DNA of 64,000 nucleotides from Pseudomonas plecoglossicida NBRC 103162 = DSM 15088 (lineage in GTDB: Bacteria; Pseudomonadota; Gammaproteobacteria; Pseudomonadales; Pseudomonadaceae), in contig NZ_BBIV01000009.1 of the NCBI RefSeq assembly GCF_000730665.1, positions 124,001-188,000 on the forward strand, read 5' to 3'. The position numbers and the translations under genes were made by a program. Under the pieces are notes generated by a model that had not been told where the DNA came from, did no database searches, and worked only from the letters and a program-made list of their open reading frames with translations. Positions 9,736-18,121 of this stretch are shown one piece after another (the first letter of the stretch is position 1; every line of letters begins with the position of its first letter).

Positions 9736-10677
9736 ATGGCCGATTCCGCTTTCTTCAGCCCCCTGTCCCACGAGGGCATCCTCGCCGTCCGCGGCTCCGA
9801 CGCCGGCAAGTTCCTGCAGGGCCAGCTGACCTGCAACATCAACTACCTCAGTCAGGCGCATTCCAGCCTCGGCGCCCGGTGCATGGTCAAGGGGCGCATG
9901 CAGTCGAGCTTCCGCATCCTCCCTGAAGGCAACGGCTACCTGCTGGCAATGGCCAGCGAGTTGCTCGAGGCGCAGCTGGTCGACCTGAAGAAGTACGCCG
10001 TGTTCTCCAAAGCCACGCTCAGCGATGAAACGGTTGCCTGGGCCCGTTTTGGCGTGCACGGAGGCGATGCCGCGCTGCAGGCGCTGGGCCTGAGCGTGCC
10101 AGCCGCCGCCGGTGCCACCGTGCGTCATGAAGGGCTGATAGCGGTTGCCGTCTCGCCGGGTCGCATCGAGCTGTGGGTGCCAGCGGAACACGCCGCCAGC
10201 GTGCAACGGACCCTCGCCGCGAGCTTGCCTGAAGGCAGCCTCAACGACTGGCTGTTGGGCCAGATCCGCGCCGGTATCGGCCAGGTCATGGGCCCGACCC
10301 GCGAGCTGTTCATCCCGCAGATGATCAACCTTCAAGCGGTCGACGGGGTAAGCTTCAAGAAAGGCTGCTATACCGGCCAGGAAATCGTCGCCCGCATGCA
10401 GTACCTGGGCAAGCTCAAGCGCCGCCAATATCGCCTGGCCCTCGTTCAGCAAGAGATCCCGGCTCCGGGGGCGGAAATCTTTTCGCCCACCCATGGCTCT
10501 TCGGTCGGTGAGGTGGTCCTTGCCGCCAGCACGGACCAGGGCTGCGAGCTGCTCGCGGTACTGAGCGCCGACGCAGTGGAAGACGACAACCTGCACCTGG
10601 GCAGCCTTCAAGGCCCTCGCCTGCAGCTGTTGAGCCTGCCCTACGAACTGGACCGCGACCGGGAAATCCAGCGCTGA
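9736..10677 (+). CDS. ygfZ: Folate-binding protein YgfZ, Fe-S cluster maintenance
   Basis: Tetrahydrofolate-dependent protein that supports assembly or repair of iron-sulfur enzymes such as MiaB. It belongs to the GcvT-like fold. The diagnostic motif KGCYTGQE with its conserved Cys is at about residues 210-217, and the product is 313 residues, the usual length. It is transcribed divergently from sdhE-ygfX and is followed 31 bases later by the HDOD gene on the same strand. Confidence 0.94.
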   Translation: MADSAFFSPLSHEGILAVRGSDAGKFLQGQLTCNINYLSQAHSSLGARCMVKGRMQSSFRILPEGNGYLLAMASELLEAQLVDLKKYAVFSKATLSDETVAWARFGVHGGDAALQALGLSVPAAAGATVRHEGLIAVAVSPGRIELWVPAEHAASVQRTLAASLPEGSLNDWLLGQIRAGIGQVMGPTRELFIPQMINLQAVDGVSFKKGCYTGQEIVARMQYLGKLKRRQYRLALVQQEIPAPGAEIFSPTHGSSVGEVVLAASTDQGCELLAVLSADAVEDDNLHLGSLQGPRLQLLSLPYELDRDREIQR

Positions 10678-10708
10678 CCAGCACGCCACCCTTGCGGTAG
10701 AGACGTTC

Positions 10709-11515
10709 ATGAACAAGCTGGCCGAGACGGTTCAAGCACAGTTGCTGGCTGCCATCGACAATGATGACCTGGTCTTGCCGACCCTTCCGGAAGTGGCCCT
10801 GAGCATCCGCGAGGCCGCCGAGAACACGGAAATCAGCGTTGCCGCCCTGAGCAAGGTGATCGGCCGCGACGCTGCGCTCTCGGCTCGCCTGATCAAGGTG
10901 GTCAACAGCCCGCTGTTGCGTGCGTCGATCGAGGTCACCGACCTGCACACCGCCATCACCCGCCTGGGGATCAACTACAGCTGCAACCTGGCCATCGGCC
11001 TGGTGATCGAGCAGATTTTCCATGCCCGATCATCAGCCGTGGAGCAGAAGCTGCGCGATATCTGGGCCAACAGCCTCGAAGTGGCCGGTATCAGCTACGA
11101 ATTATGCCGTCGCTACACCCAGCTGAAGCCGGACCAGGCAACCCTGGGCGGGCTGGTCAACCAGATTGGCGCGCTGCCGGTACTGATCTATGCCGAGGAG
11201 CATAACGAGCTGCTCTCCGATCCGGTCTGCCTGCATTACGTGATCGAGCAGATCCAGCCGGTGCTGGGCGACAAGATCCTGACTTCCTGGGAATTTCCCG
11301 AGCAACTGGTGAAACTGCCGAGCCAGATACAGGACCTGGAGCGCTGCACGGCCAAGGTCGACTACATCGACGTGGTACAGATTGCCCGTTGCCTCAGCCA
11401 GCGCGGGCGCAGCCGACCGTTGTCGACGCTGCCGGCCTATCGGCACCTGGGGTTGCCTCCTGGTGTGGAGCTGGAGATTGGCGAGTTGCTGGAAGCGCGG
11501 AGCATGTTGCGCTGA
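10709..11515 (+). CDS. HDOD-domain protein
   Basis: Predicted cytosolic signalling or scaffold protein made of one HDOD domain, a catalytically degenerate relative of HD phosphohydrolases. Typical HDOD features are LPTLPEVALSIREAAEN at the start, SARLIKVVNSPLLR, and AITRLGINYSCNLAIG. No second domain is visible in the 268 residues. Such proteins in Pseudomonas have been tied to stress, motility or biofilm control, but nothing here shows a specific role. It may be co-transcribed with ygfZ and is convergent with tctE, only 14 bases away. Confidence 0.9.
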   Translation: MNKLAETVQAQLLAAIDNDDLVLPTLPEVALSIREAAENTEISVAALSKVIGRDAALSARLIKVVNSPLLRASIEVTDLHTAITRLGINYSCNLAIGLVIEQIFHARSSAVEQKLRDIWANSLEVAGISYELCRRYTQLKPDQATLGGLVNQIGALPVLIYAEEHNELLSDPVCLHYVIEQIQPVLGDKILTSWEFPEQLVKLPSQIQDLERCTAKVDYIDVVQIARCLSQRGRSRPLSTLPAYRHLGLPPGVELEIGELLEARSMLR

Positions 11516-11529
11516 ATCGCTGTAGCGCA

Positions 11530-12909
11530 TCAATCGGCGATGAAACTCACCCGTACCTTCAACCCGCCCCGCTCACCATCATGCAGGCTGATCTGCGCCA
11601 GATGCGCACGGCAGATCTCGCCGACGATGGCCAACCCCAGGCCACTGCCGTGGGCGCCGCGCCGGTAGAAGCGCTCGAAGACCCGCTCACGCTCGTCCAG
11701 GGGAATGCCTGGCCCATCATCCTCGACCTCCAGCACCGCCGGCGCCAGCACTCGCAGGATCACATTGCCTCCTGCAGGCGTATGCGCCAAGGCGTTGTCC
11801 ACCAGGTTGCTGAGCAGCTCATTGAGCAAGGTCGGCTCACCCTTGAGCCAGACCGGCGCTTCGGCCTCCAGCGCCAGTGCCACGCCGCGATGGTGCGCCA
11901 GGGGCGCCATGGCCATGCCCAGCTCGCGTGCCAGCTGACTCAGGTCGAGGCGCTGCGCCCCGCCTTCGGCAATGGCCCTGGCACCGTTTTCCACCCGCGC
12001 CAGCGACAGCAACTGATTGGCCAGGTGAGTCAGGCGGTCGGTGCCCTGGGCCGCTGACTCCAGGGTCTGACGCCACTCCTCGGGCGCCTGCGAACGCAAC
12101 CCCAGCTCGACCCGCGCCTTGAGCGCCGCCAGCGGTGTACGCAACTCGTGAGCGGCCTCGGCGATGAACTGCGCCTGGCGCTCGAACTGCTCGCGCAGGC
12201 GCTCGGTGAAGTGGTTCAGGGCACGCACCAGCGGCCCCAGCTCCCGTTGCACCTGCACCACCGGCAGCGCTCGCAGGTCGTCCGGCTGACGCTCTTCCAC
12301 GGCTGTGCGCAAGCGCTCCAGTGGGCGCAGCGCCGCGCTCACCGCGAACGAGACCAGCACCAGCGCACCGAGTGCCAGCATGCCCAGGCGCAGCAGGGTG
12401 TCGGTCATCAGCCCACGGGCCATGCGCACCCGCGCCTCTTCGGTCTCGGCCACGCGGATCTCCGCCATGCCGTTCATGTTCGGTTCGCTCACCGCCTTGA
12501 GCAGGCTGACCACGCGCACGTCCTGGCCCTGATAGGTGGCGTCGTAGAAGCGCGCCAGCGCCGGGTAGTCATCGGTACGCGGCGTGCCAGGTGGCGGTGG
12601 TGGCAGGTTCTCGTAGCCAGAGATCAGCTTCTGGTTGATGTCCAGCACCTGGTAGTAGATACGCCCGGCACTGTCGTAGGCGAAGGTGTCCAGCGCAACG
12701 TAGGGCACGTCCGCGCTCAGCGTCCCGTCGCGCTGGGACAGGCCGGCGGCGATAGTCCTCGCCGACGCCAGCAAGGTCCGGTCGTAGGCGGTATCGGCGG
12801 CTTCGCGCCCGTTCCAGTAGGCGCTCAGGCCGCTGGCCAGCATCAGCACCACCAGCAACAGCGCCAGGTTGCCCAGCAACCGCCCGCGCAGGCTGCCATT
12901 GTCACGCAT
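11530..12909 (-). CDS. tctE: Tricarboxylate two-component sensor kinase TctE
   Basis: Inner-membrane histidine kinase paired with TctD to sense citrate-type tricarboxylates. I start at 12909 (MRDNGSLRGRLLGNLALLL), whose ATG overlaps the tctD stop by 8 bases; an upstream extension would run through tctD. The 459 residues comprise a first membrane helix, a periplasmic sensor of about 130 residues, a second helix (LGMLALGALVLVSFAVSAAL), HAMP, HisKA with AEAAHELRTPLAAL, and a HATPase with NLVDNALAHT and GSGLGLAIV. The name rests on the adjacent opdH-tctCBA genes, which the orthologous system controls in other pseudomonads. Confidence 0.93.
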   Translation of the reverse strand: MRDNGSLRGRLLGNLALLLVVLMLASGLSAYWNGREAADTAYDRTLLASARTIAAGLSQRDGTLSADVPYVALDTFAYDSAGRIYYQVLDINQKLISGYENLPPPPPGTPRTDDYPALARFYDATYQGQDVRVVSLLKAVSEPNMNGMAEIRVAETEEARVRMARGLMTDTLLRLGMLALGALVLVSFAVSAALRPLERLRTAVEERQPDDLRALPVVQVQRELGPLVRALNHFTERLREQFERQAQFIAEAAHELRTPLAALKARVELGLRSQAPEEWRQTLESAAQGTDRLTHLANQLLSLARVENGARAIAEGGAQRLDLSQLARELGMAMAPLAHHRGVALALEAEAPVWLKGEPTLLNELLSNLVDNALAHTPAGGNVILRVLAPAVLEVEDDGPGIPLDERERVFERFYRRGAHGSGLGLAIVGEICRAHLAQISLHDGERGGLKVRVSFIAD

Positions 12910-13573
12910 CACGGTGCTCGAGCAGGTAGCCCAGACCTCGGAAGGTGACAATGGCCACCGGGTGGCCGTCGAGCTTCTTGCGCAGCCGGTGGATGTAGAT
13001 TTCGATGGCGTCGGGGCTGGCTTCTTCATCCAGGCCGAACACCTGGGCGGCCAACTGCTCCTTGCTCATCACCCGCCCCGGCCGGGCGATCAGCGCTTCG
13101 AGCACGCTCTGTTCGCGCGAGGTCAGGGTGAGGTTGTCTTCCCCCAGGGTGAATCGGCGGGTATCGAGGTCGTATACCAATGGCCCGCAACGCTGCTGGC
13201 GCTCGCCGCCGAGCACGCTGCGCCGCAACAACGCCTTGACCCGCGCCTCCAGCTCGGTCAACTCGAAGGGCTTGGCCAGGTAGTCGTCAGCGCCAAGGTT
13301 CAGGCCGTGCACGCGGTCCTTCACATCGCTGCGCGCGGTGAGCATCAGCACCGGCACCGTCTTGCCCCGGCCACGCAGGCGCGCCAGCACCTCGAAGCCA
13401 TCCATGCGCGGCAGCCCCACGTCGAGCACGGCAACGGCGTACTCCTCGCTGGCCAGGGCCAGATCGGCAGCCACGCCATCGTGCAATACATCCACGGTCA
13501 GGCCATGGCTCTTCAGGGCCTGGGCCACGCTTTCGGCCAGTTGCAGGTGGTCTTCGACCAGCAGCACACGCAT
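12902..13573 (-). CDS. tctD: Tricarboxylate two-component response regulator TctD
   Basis: OmpR/PhoB-type DNA-binding regulator of 223 residues. The receiver domain has acidic ED at 7-8, phospho-acceptor Asp51 (VAVLDVGLPRMDG) and Lys in DDYLAKPFE. The C-terminal winged helix shows LTSREQSVLEALIARPG and EIYIHRLRKKL. The start at 13573 has a GGGAG ribosome site. It precedes tctE with an 8-base overlap and is divergent from opdH-tctCBA, whose promoter region carries a nested palindrome that could be its operator. Confidence 0.95.
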   Translation of the reverse strand: MRVLLVEDHLQLAESVAQALKSHGLTVDVLHDGVAADLALASEEYAVAVLDVGLPRMDGFEVLARLRGRGKTVPVLMLTARSDVKDRVHGLNLGADDYLAKPFELTELEARVKALLRRSVLGGERQQRCGPLVYDLDTRRFTLGEDNLTLTSREQSVLEALIARPGRVMSKEQLAAQVFGLDEEASPDAIEIYIHRLRKKLDGHPVAIVTFRGLGYLLEHRDA

Positions 13574-13643
13574 CGGATTCTCCCTGCTCGGGTGGGGCGG
13601 TGGCGCGGAGTGTACCGCTGTCGAACGGCCTGTGAAGCCCCTT

Positions 13644-13687
13644 GTAACAAACCTTTCACGCTGAAAGGTTAGCGAAAGGTTCGTTAC
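13644..13687. promoter_or_regulatory. Nested palindrome in the tctD-opdH intergenic region
   Basis: An inner perfect inverted repeat with 9-bp arms (AACCTTTCA at 13650-13658, TGAAAGGTT at 13662-13670, spacer CGC) sits inside an outer repeat with 14-bp arms matching at 13 positions (13644-13657 and 13674-13687). The ACCTTTC box therefore occurs three times, once forward and twice reversed. The site is about 70 bases before the tctD start and 87 bases before the opdH start. TctD is the obvious candidate binder. Confidence 0.6.
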
Positions 13688-13773
13688 CTAGCATCGCACC
13701 ACGGCCGCCCCGTGCGCCGAAAAAAAGCACCAGCAAGGTGCAACGAATAAGAACAATAAGTGGAGCCACCCCG

Positions 13774-15063
13774 ATGCTGTCAGCGCAGCCGCAGGCATTC
13801 GCACCTGCCCGTTCCTTGTCCGCACGCCCCTCGGCCGTCGTCAGTGCCCTCGCACTTGCCGGTGTCGCCCCGATCAGCCAGGCCGCCTTCTTCGAAGACA
13901 GCTCGGCGACCTTCGAAACCCGCAACATGTACTTCAACCGAGACTTCCGCGACGGCACCAGCGCGCAGCAATCCAAGCGTGACGAATGGGCCCAGGGTTT
14001 CCTGCTCAATGTCGAATCGGGCTATACCGACGGCACCGTCGGCTTCGGTGTGGATGCACTGGGCATGCTGGGCATCAAGCTCGACTCCAGCCCCGACCGC
14101 ACTGGCACCGGCCTGCTGCCTACCCATGACGACGGCAAGGCCGCCGACGAATACGCCAAGCTGGGCCTGACCGGCAAGGTGAAGGTGTCGAAGACCGAAC
14201 TGAAGGTCGGTACCCTCATCCCCGAGCTGCCGACCCTGCAGCCCAACGACGGCCGCATCCTGCCACAGACCTTCGAGGGCGGCCTGCTCACGTCCAGGGA
14301 GATCAAGGGCCTGACGTTCACCGGTGGGCGCCTGGACAAGGCCAAGGACCGCGACGACACCAACTGGGAAGACCTGGCCCTCAACAACAAGAACGGGCGT
14401 TTCGGCGGCAGCTTCAGTGCCGACAACCTGGACCTGGCCGGCCTGGACTATCAGTTCACCGACCGCATCACCGGCAGCTACCACTTCGCCCAACTCGACG
14501 ACATCTACCGCCAGCACTTCCTCGGCATGCTCGCGACCCAGCCCTGGGGCCCGGGCACCTTCGGCGCCGACCTGCGCCTGGCGGTAAGCGACGACCAGGG
14601 CGCGGCCAAGGCCGGCAACATCGACAACACGACCGTCAACGGCATGCTCAGCTACGCCCTGGGCGGGCACAAGGTCAGCACCGCCTACCAGCATCTGTCC
14701 GGCGACAGCGCCTTCCCCTACGTCGATGGCGCCGACCCGTACCTGGTCAACTTCGTCCAGATCAACGACTTCGCCGGTGCCGACGAGCGCTCCTGGCAGG
14801 TGCGCTACGACTACAACTTCACCGCGCTGGGTATCCCCGGCCTGACCTTCATGACCCGTTACATCAACGGCGACAATGTCAGCCGTGCCGATGGCAGCGA
14901 GGGCAAGGAGTGGGAACGCAACACCGAGTTCAAGTACGTGGTACAAAGCGGCCCGTTGAAGAACGTCGCCGTGCGCCTGCGCAATGCCACCTTCCGCTCC
15001 AACTTCACCCGCGACGCCGACGAAGTGCGGCTGCTGGTGAGCTACAGCGTGGCCCTGTGGTAG
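13774..15063 (+). CDS. opdH: OprD-family outer-membrane porin for tricarboxylates (OpdH)
   Basis: Eighteen-stranded OprD-type channel for tricarboxylate entry. I start at the ATG at 13774 (MLSAQPQAFAPARSLSARPS), which follows a GGAG site by 8 bases; a GTG at 13738 lacks one. A signal peptide ends near SQA-AFFEDS. The 429-residue product shows OprD family features such as LPTLQPNDGRILPQTFEGG and a terminal aromatic-rich beta strand ending in ALW. It heads the opdH-tctC-tctB-tctA operon, the order known from P. aeruginosa, which supports the substrate call. Confidence 0.92.
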   Translation: MLSAQPQAFAPARSLSARPSAVVSALALAGVAPISQAAFFEDSSATFETRNMYFNRDFRDGTSAQQSKRDEWAQGFLLNVESGYTDGTVGFGVDALGMLGIKLDSSPDRTGTGLLPTHDDGKAADEYAKLGLTGKVKVSKTELKVGTLIPELPTLQPNDGRILPQTFEGGLLTSREIKGLTFTGGRLDKAKDRDDTNWEDLALNNKNGRFGGSFSADNLDLAGLDYQFTDRITGSYHFAQLDDIYRQHFLGMLATQPWGPGTFGADLRLAVSDDQGAAKAGNIDNTTVNGMLSYALGGHKVSTAYQHLSGDSAFPYVDGADPYLVNFVQINDFAGADERSWQVRYDYNFTALGIPGLTFMTRYINGDNVSRADGSEGKEWERNTEFKYVVQSGPLKNVAVRLRNATFRSNFTRDADEVRLLVSYSVALW

Positions 15064-15097
15064 CCCATTACAACAACAACGCTCACGGAGATAGACG

Positions 15098-16078
15098 ATG
15101 ACCTTTTCACTGCGCCGCCTCGTCCTGGCTACCGCTTGCCTGCTGCTGGCCGGCAATGCCCTGGCCGCCGAACCGAAACGTCCCGAATGCATCGCCCCGG
15201 CATCGCCCGGCGGCGGTTTCGACCTGACCTGCAAGCTGGTGCAGAGCGCCCTGGTGCAGGAAAAGATCCTCAGCAAGCCGATGCGCGTGACCTACATGCC
15301 CGGCGGTGTCGGCGCAGTGGCCTACAACGCCGTGGTGGCCCAGCGCCCGGCCGATGCCGGCACCCTGGTGGCCTGGTCCAGCGGTTCGCTGCTGAACCTG
15401 GCCCAGGGCAAGTTCGGCCGTTTCGACGAAAACGCGGTGAAGTGGCTGGCAGCGGTCGGCACCAGCTACGGCGCCATCGCCGTGAAAAGCGATTCGCCCT
15501 ACAAGACCCTCGACGACCTGGTCGCCGCGCTGAAGAAGGACCCGAGCAAAGTGGTGATCGGCTCCGGCGGAACCGTCGGCAGCCAGGACTGGATGCAGAC
15601 CGCGCTGATCGCCAAGGCCGCCGGCATCAACCCGCGCGACCTGCGCTACGTGGCCCTGGAAGGTGGCGGCGAAATCGCCACCGCGCTGCTCGGCGGACAC
15701 ATCCAGGTGGGCTCCACCGACATTTCCGACTCCATGCCACACATCCAGAGCGGCAACATGCGCATCCTCGCGGTGTTCTCGGAAAACCGCCTGGACGAGC
15801 CGAAAATGAAGGACATCCCGACCGCCAAGGAGCAGGGCTACGACATCGTCTGGCCGGTGGTGCGTGGCTTCTACCTCGGGCCGAAGGTGAGCGACGAAGA
15901 GTACGCCTGGTGGAAGGACTCGTTCGACAAGATGCTGGCTTCTGAAGACTTCGCCCAGCTGCGGGACCAGCGCGAGCTGTTCCCGTTCGCCATGACCGGC
16001 GCGGAGCTGGACGGCTATGTGAAGAAGCAGGTGGCCGACTACAAGGCGCTGGCCAAGGAATTCGGCCTGATCCAGTAA
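15098..16078 (+). CDS. tctC: Tricarboxylate-binding periplasmic protein TctC (TTT family, Bug fold)
   Basis: Periplasmic solute receptor of the tripartite tricarboxylate transporter; it captures citrate-like acids and hands them to TctAB. The 326-residue precursor starts with a clear signal peptide (MTFSLRRLVLATACLLLAGNALA-AE). The Bug-fold substrate loop ASPGGGFDLTCK follows at residues 33-44. A ribosome site CGGAG precedes the ATG. It lies 34 bases after opdH and is followed by a short stem-loop before tctB. Confidence 0.95.
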   Translation: MTFSLRRLVLATACLLLAGNALAAEPKRPECIAPASPGGGFDLTCKLVQSALVQEKILSKPMRVTYMPGGVGAVAYNAVVAQRPADAGTLVAWSSGSLLNLAQGKFGRFDENAVKWLAAVGTSYGAIAVKSDSPYKTLDDLVAALKKDPSKVVIGSGGTVGSQDWMQTALIAKAAGINPRDLRYVALEGGGEIATALLGGHIQVGSTDISDSMPHIQSGNMRILAVFSENRLDEPKMKDIPTAKEQGYDIVWPVVRGFYLGPKVSDEEYAWWKDSFDKMLASEDFAQLRDQRELFPFAMTGAELDGYVKKQVADYKALAKEFGLIQ

Positions 16079-16102
16079 GCCCGGTTTGCCTGTGCCGGCG
16101 AT

Positions 16103-16119
16103 GAGGCCAGCACGGCCTC
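16103..16119 (+). repeat. Stem-loop between tctC and tctB (possible degenerate REP)
   Basis: A 6-bp stem GAGGCC/GGCCTC with a 5-base loop lies just past the tctC stop. The surrounding GCCGGCGATGAGGCC resembles the edge of the REP elements seen elsewhere in this window. It could stabilise the upstream message so that the binding protein is made in excess over the membrane subunits. Confidence 0.45.
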
Positions 16120-16144
16120 TACCTGCCCCAACGAGGATTCCCCA

Positions 16145-16603
16145 ATGATCCTGCAACGTATCTTCGCCCTGGCCCTGCTGGCGATCTGCGCCGTCCTGGC
16201 CGTGATGGCCTGGCCCTACCAGGCCGCGTTTTCCTATGAACCGGTGGGCCCACGCGCCTACCCGCTGCTGATGCTCGGCCTGATGAGCCTGGGCCTGCTC
16301 TACCTCGCCATCCGCCCGACGCCGATCGTGCGCAAGGACGATGAGCCTGAACTGGACCGCGAGACCCTGACCAAGATCGGTTTGTGCATCGGCCTGCTGA
16401 TCGTCTTCGCCGCCACCTTCGAGGCCTTGGGCTTCATCCTCAGCGCCATCCTGGTCGGCATCCCCATGGCCCGCCTGTATGGCGGTCGTTGGCTGCACAG
16501 CGCCATCGTGGTGGTGGGCATGAGCCTGTTCCTCTACTGGCTGTTCGACCGCGTGATGGATGTGCCCCTGCCCCTTGGCCTGCTGAGCGTACTGGAGAAC
16601 TGA
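16145..16603 (+). CDS. tctB: Small membrane subunit TctB of the tricarboxylate transporter
   Basis: The 152-residue membrane protein has four hydrophobic segments (about residues 5-23, 38-55, 78-98 and 115-140), the TctB layout. It partners with the large subunit TctA, whose start follows 3 bases after the tctB stop. TctB sequences are poorly conserved, and the call depends mainly on size, topology and place between tctC and tctA. Confidence 0.92.
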   Translation: MILQRIFALALLAICAVLAVMAWPYQAAFSYEPVGPRAYPLLMLGLMSLGLLYLAIRPTPIVRKDDEPELDRETLTKIGLCIGLLIVFAATFEALGFILSAILVGIPMARLYGGRWLHSAIVVVGMSLFLYWLFDRVMDVPLPLGLLSVLEN

Positions 16604-16606
16604 CAC

Positions 16607-18121
16607 ATGGATACCTTGAGCTACCTGGGCCAGGGCTTCGGCGTCGCCCTGAGCCCCTACAACCTGGTCACTGCCCTCTCGGGCACCTTGATCGGCACCG
16701 TGGTCGGCCTGCTGCCGGGCCTTGGCCCGATCAATGGCGTGGCCTTGCTGATCCCGATCGCCTTCGCCCTTGGCCTGCCACCGGAGTCGGCACTTATCCT
16801 GCTGGCCGCGGTGTACCTCGGTTGCGAGTATGGCGGACGGATCAGCTCGATCCTGCTGAACATCCCGGGCGAGGCCTCGACCGTGATGACCACCCTCGAC
16901 GGCTACCCGATGGCCCGCAATGGCCTGGCGGGTGTGGCCCTGTCGCTGTCGGCCTGGAGTTCGTTCATCGGCGCGCTCATCGCCACCTGCGGCATGGTGC
17001 TGTTCGCCCCGCTGCTGGCCAAATGGGCGATCGCCTTCGGCCCGGCGGAGTACTTCGTGCTGATGGTGTTCGCCATCGTCGCCCTGGGCGGCATGGCCGG
17101 CGACAAGCCGCTGAAGACCTTCATCGCCGCGCTGATCGGCCTGTTCCTGTCGGCGGTCGGCATCGATGCCAACAGCGGCGTGTACCGCTTTACCGGTGAC
17201 AGCGTGCACCTGGCCGATGGCATCCAGTTCGTGGTGCTGGTGCTGGGCCTGTTCTCCATCAGCGAAATCCTCCTGCTGCTGGAAAAGACCCACCATGGCC
17301 ATCAGGCGGTCAAAGCCACCGGGCGCATGCTGTTCAACTTCAAGGAAGCCGCCTCGGTGTTCGTGGTCAACCTGCGCTGCGGCCTGCTCGGCTTCATCAT
17401 GGGCGTGCTGCCAGGTGCCGGCGCCACCCTGGCCAGCGCCGTGGCCTACATGACCGAGAAGCGCATCGCGGGCGAAAGCGGCAAGTTCGGCAAGGGTGAT
17501 GCCCGTGGCCTGGCTGCCCCGGAAACCGCCATCGGCGCCTCCTGCTGCGGTGCCCTGGTACCGATGCTGACCCTGGGCGTACCGGGCTCGGGCACCACTG
17601 CGGTGATGATCGGCGCGCTGACCCTGTACAACATCACCCCGGGGCCGCTGTTGTTCGAACAGCAGCCGGACATCGTCTGGGGCCTGATCGCCTCGCTGTT
17701 CATCGCCAACATCATGCTGGTGATCCTGAACATTCCGATGATCCGTATCTTCACCCGCATCCTCGCCGTGCCGAACTGGGCGCTGGTGCCGGTGATCGCG
17801 ATCATTACCGGGATCGGCGTGTATGCCGTGCATGCCACCACCTTCGACCTGTTCCTGATGGTCGGCATCGGCATCATGGGCTACATCCTGCGCAAACTGG
17901 ACTTCCCGTTATCGCCGATCCTGCTGGGCTTCATTCTCGGCGGCCTGATGGAGCAGAACCTGCGCCGTGCGCTGTCGATCTCCAACGGCGAGTTGGGCAT
18001 CCTCTGGTCCAGCCCGATCAGCATGGGCGTGTGGGTACTGGTGGTGTGCATGCTGGGCCTGCCACTGCTGCGTATCTGGCGTAAACGCAGCCAGCAGCGC
18101 CGGGCGCTGGCCGATGCCTGA
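16607..18121 (+). CDS. tctA: Large membrane subunit TctA of the tricarboxylate transporter
   Basis: Twelve-segment inner-membrane permease subunit of 504 residues, the standard length. The TctA family signature GLLPGLGPINGVALLIPIAF occurs near residues 35-54, and a second, symmetry-related copy GVLPGAGATLASAVAYMTEK near 265-285. It uses the proton or sodium gradient together with TctB and TctC. The gene overlaps the following AbrB-family gene by 8 bases, suggesting coupled translation. Confidence 0.97.
   Translation: MDTLSYLGQGFGVALSPYNLVTALSGTLIGTVVGLLPGLGPINGVALLIPIAFALGLPPESALILLAAVYLGCEYGGRISSILLNIPGEASTVMTTLDGYPMARNGLAGVALSLSAWSSFIGALIATCGMVLFAPLLAKWAIAFGPAEYFVLMVFAIVALGGMAGDKPLKTFIAALIGLFLSAVGIDANSGVYRFTGDSVHLADGIQFVVLVLGLFSISEILLLLEKTHHGHQAVKATGRMLFNFKEAASVFVVNLRCGLLGFIMGVLPGAGATLASAVAYMTEKRIAGESGKFGKGDARGLAAPETAIGASCCGALVPMLTLGVPGSGTTAVMIGALTLYNITPGPLLFEQQPDIVWGLIASLFIANIMLVILNIPMIRIFTRILAVPNWALVPVIAIITGIGVYAVHATTFDLFLMVGIGIMGYILRKLDFPLSPILLGFILGGLMEQNLRRALSISNGELGILWSSPISMGVWVLVVCMLGLPLLRIWRKRSQQRRALADA

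Noticed and set aside
15107..17833. Antisense reading frame of 908 codons opposite tctC-tctB-tctA
   Set aside because: It runs through three well-supported genes, is very rich in His, Gln, Gly and Asp as expected for the complement of GC-rich coding DNA, and matches no family.
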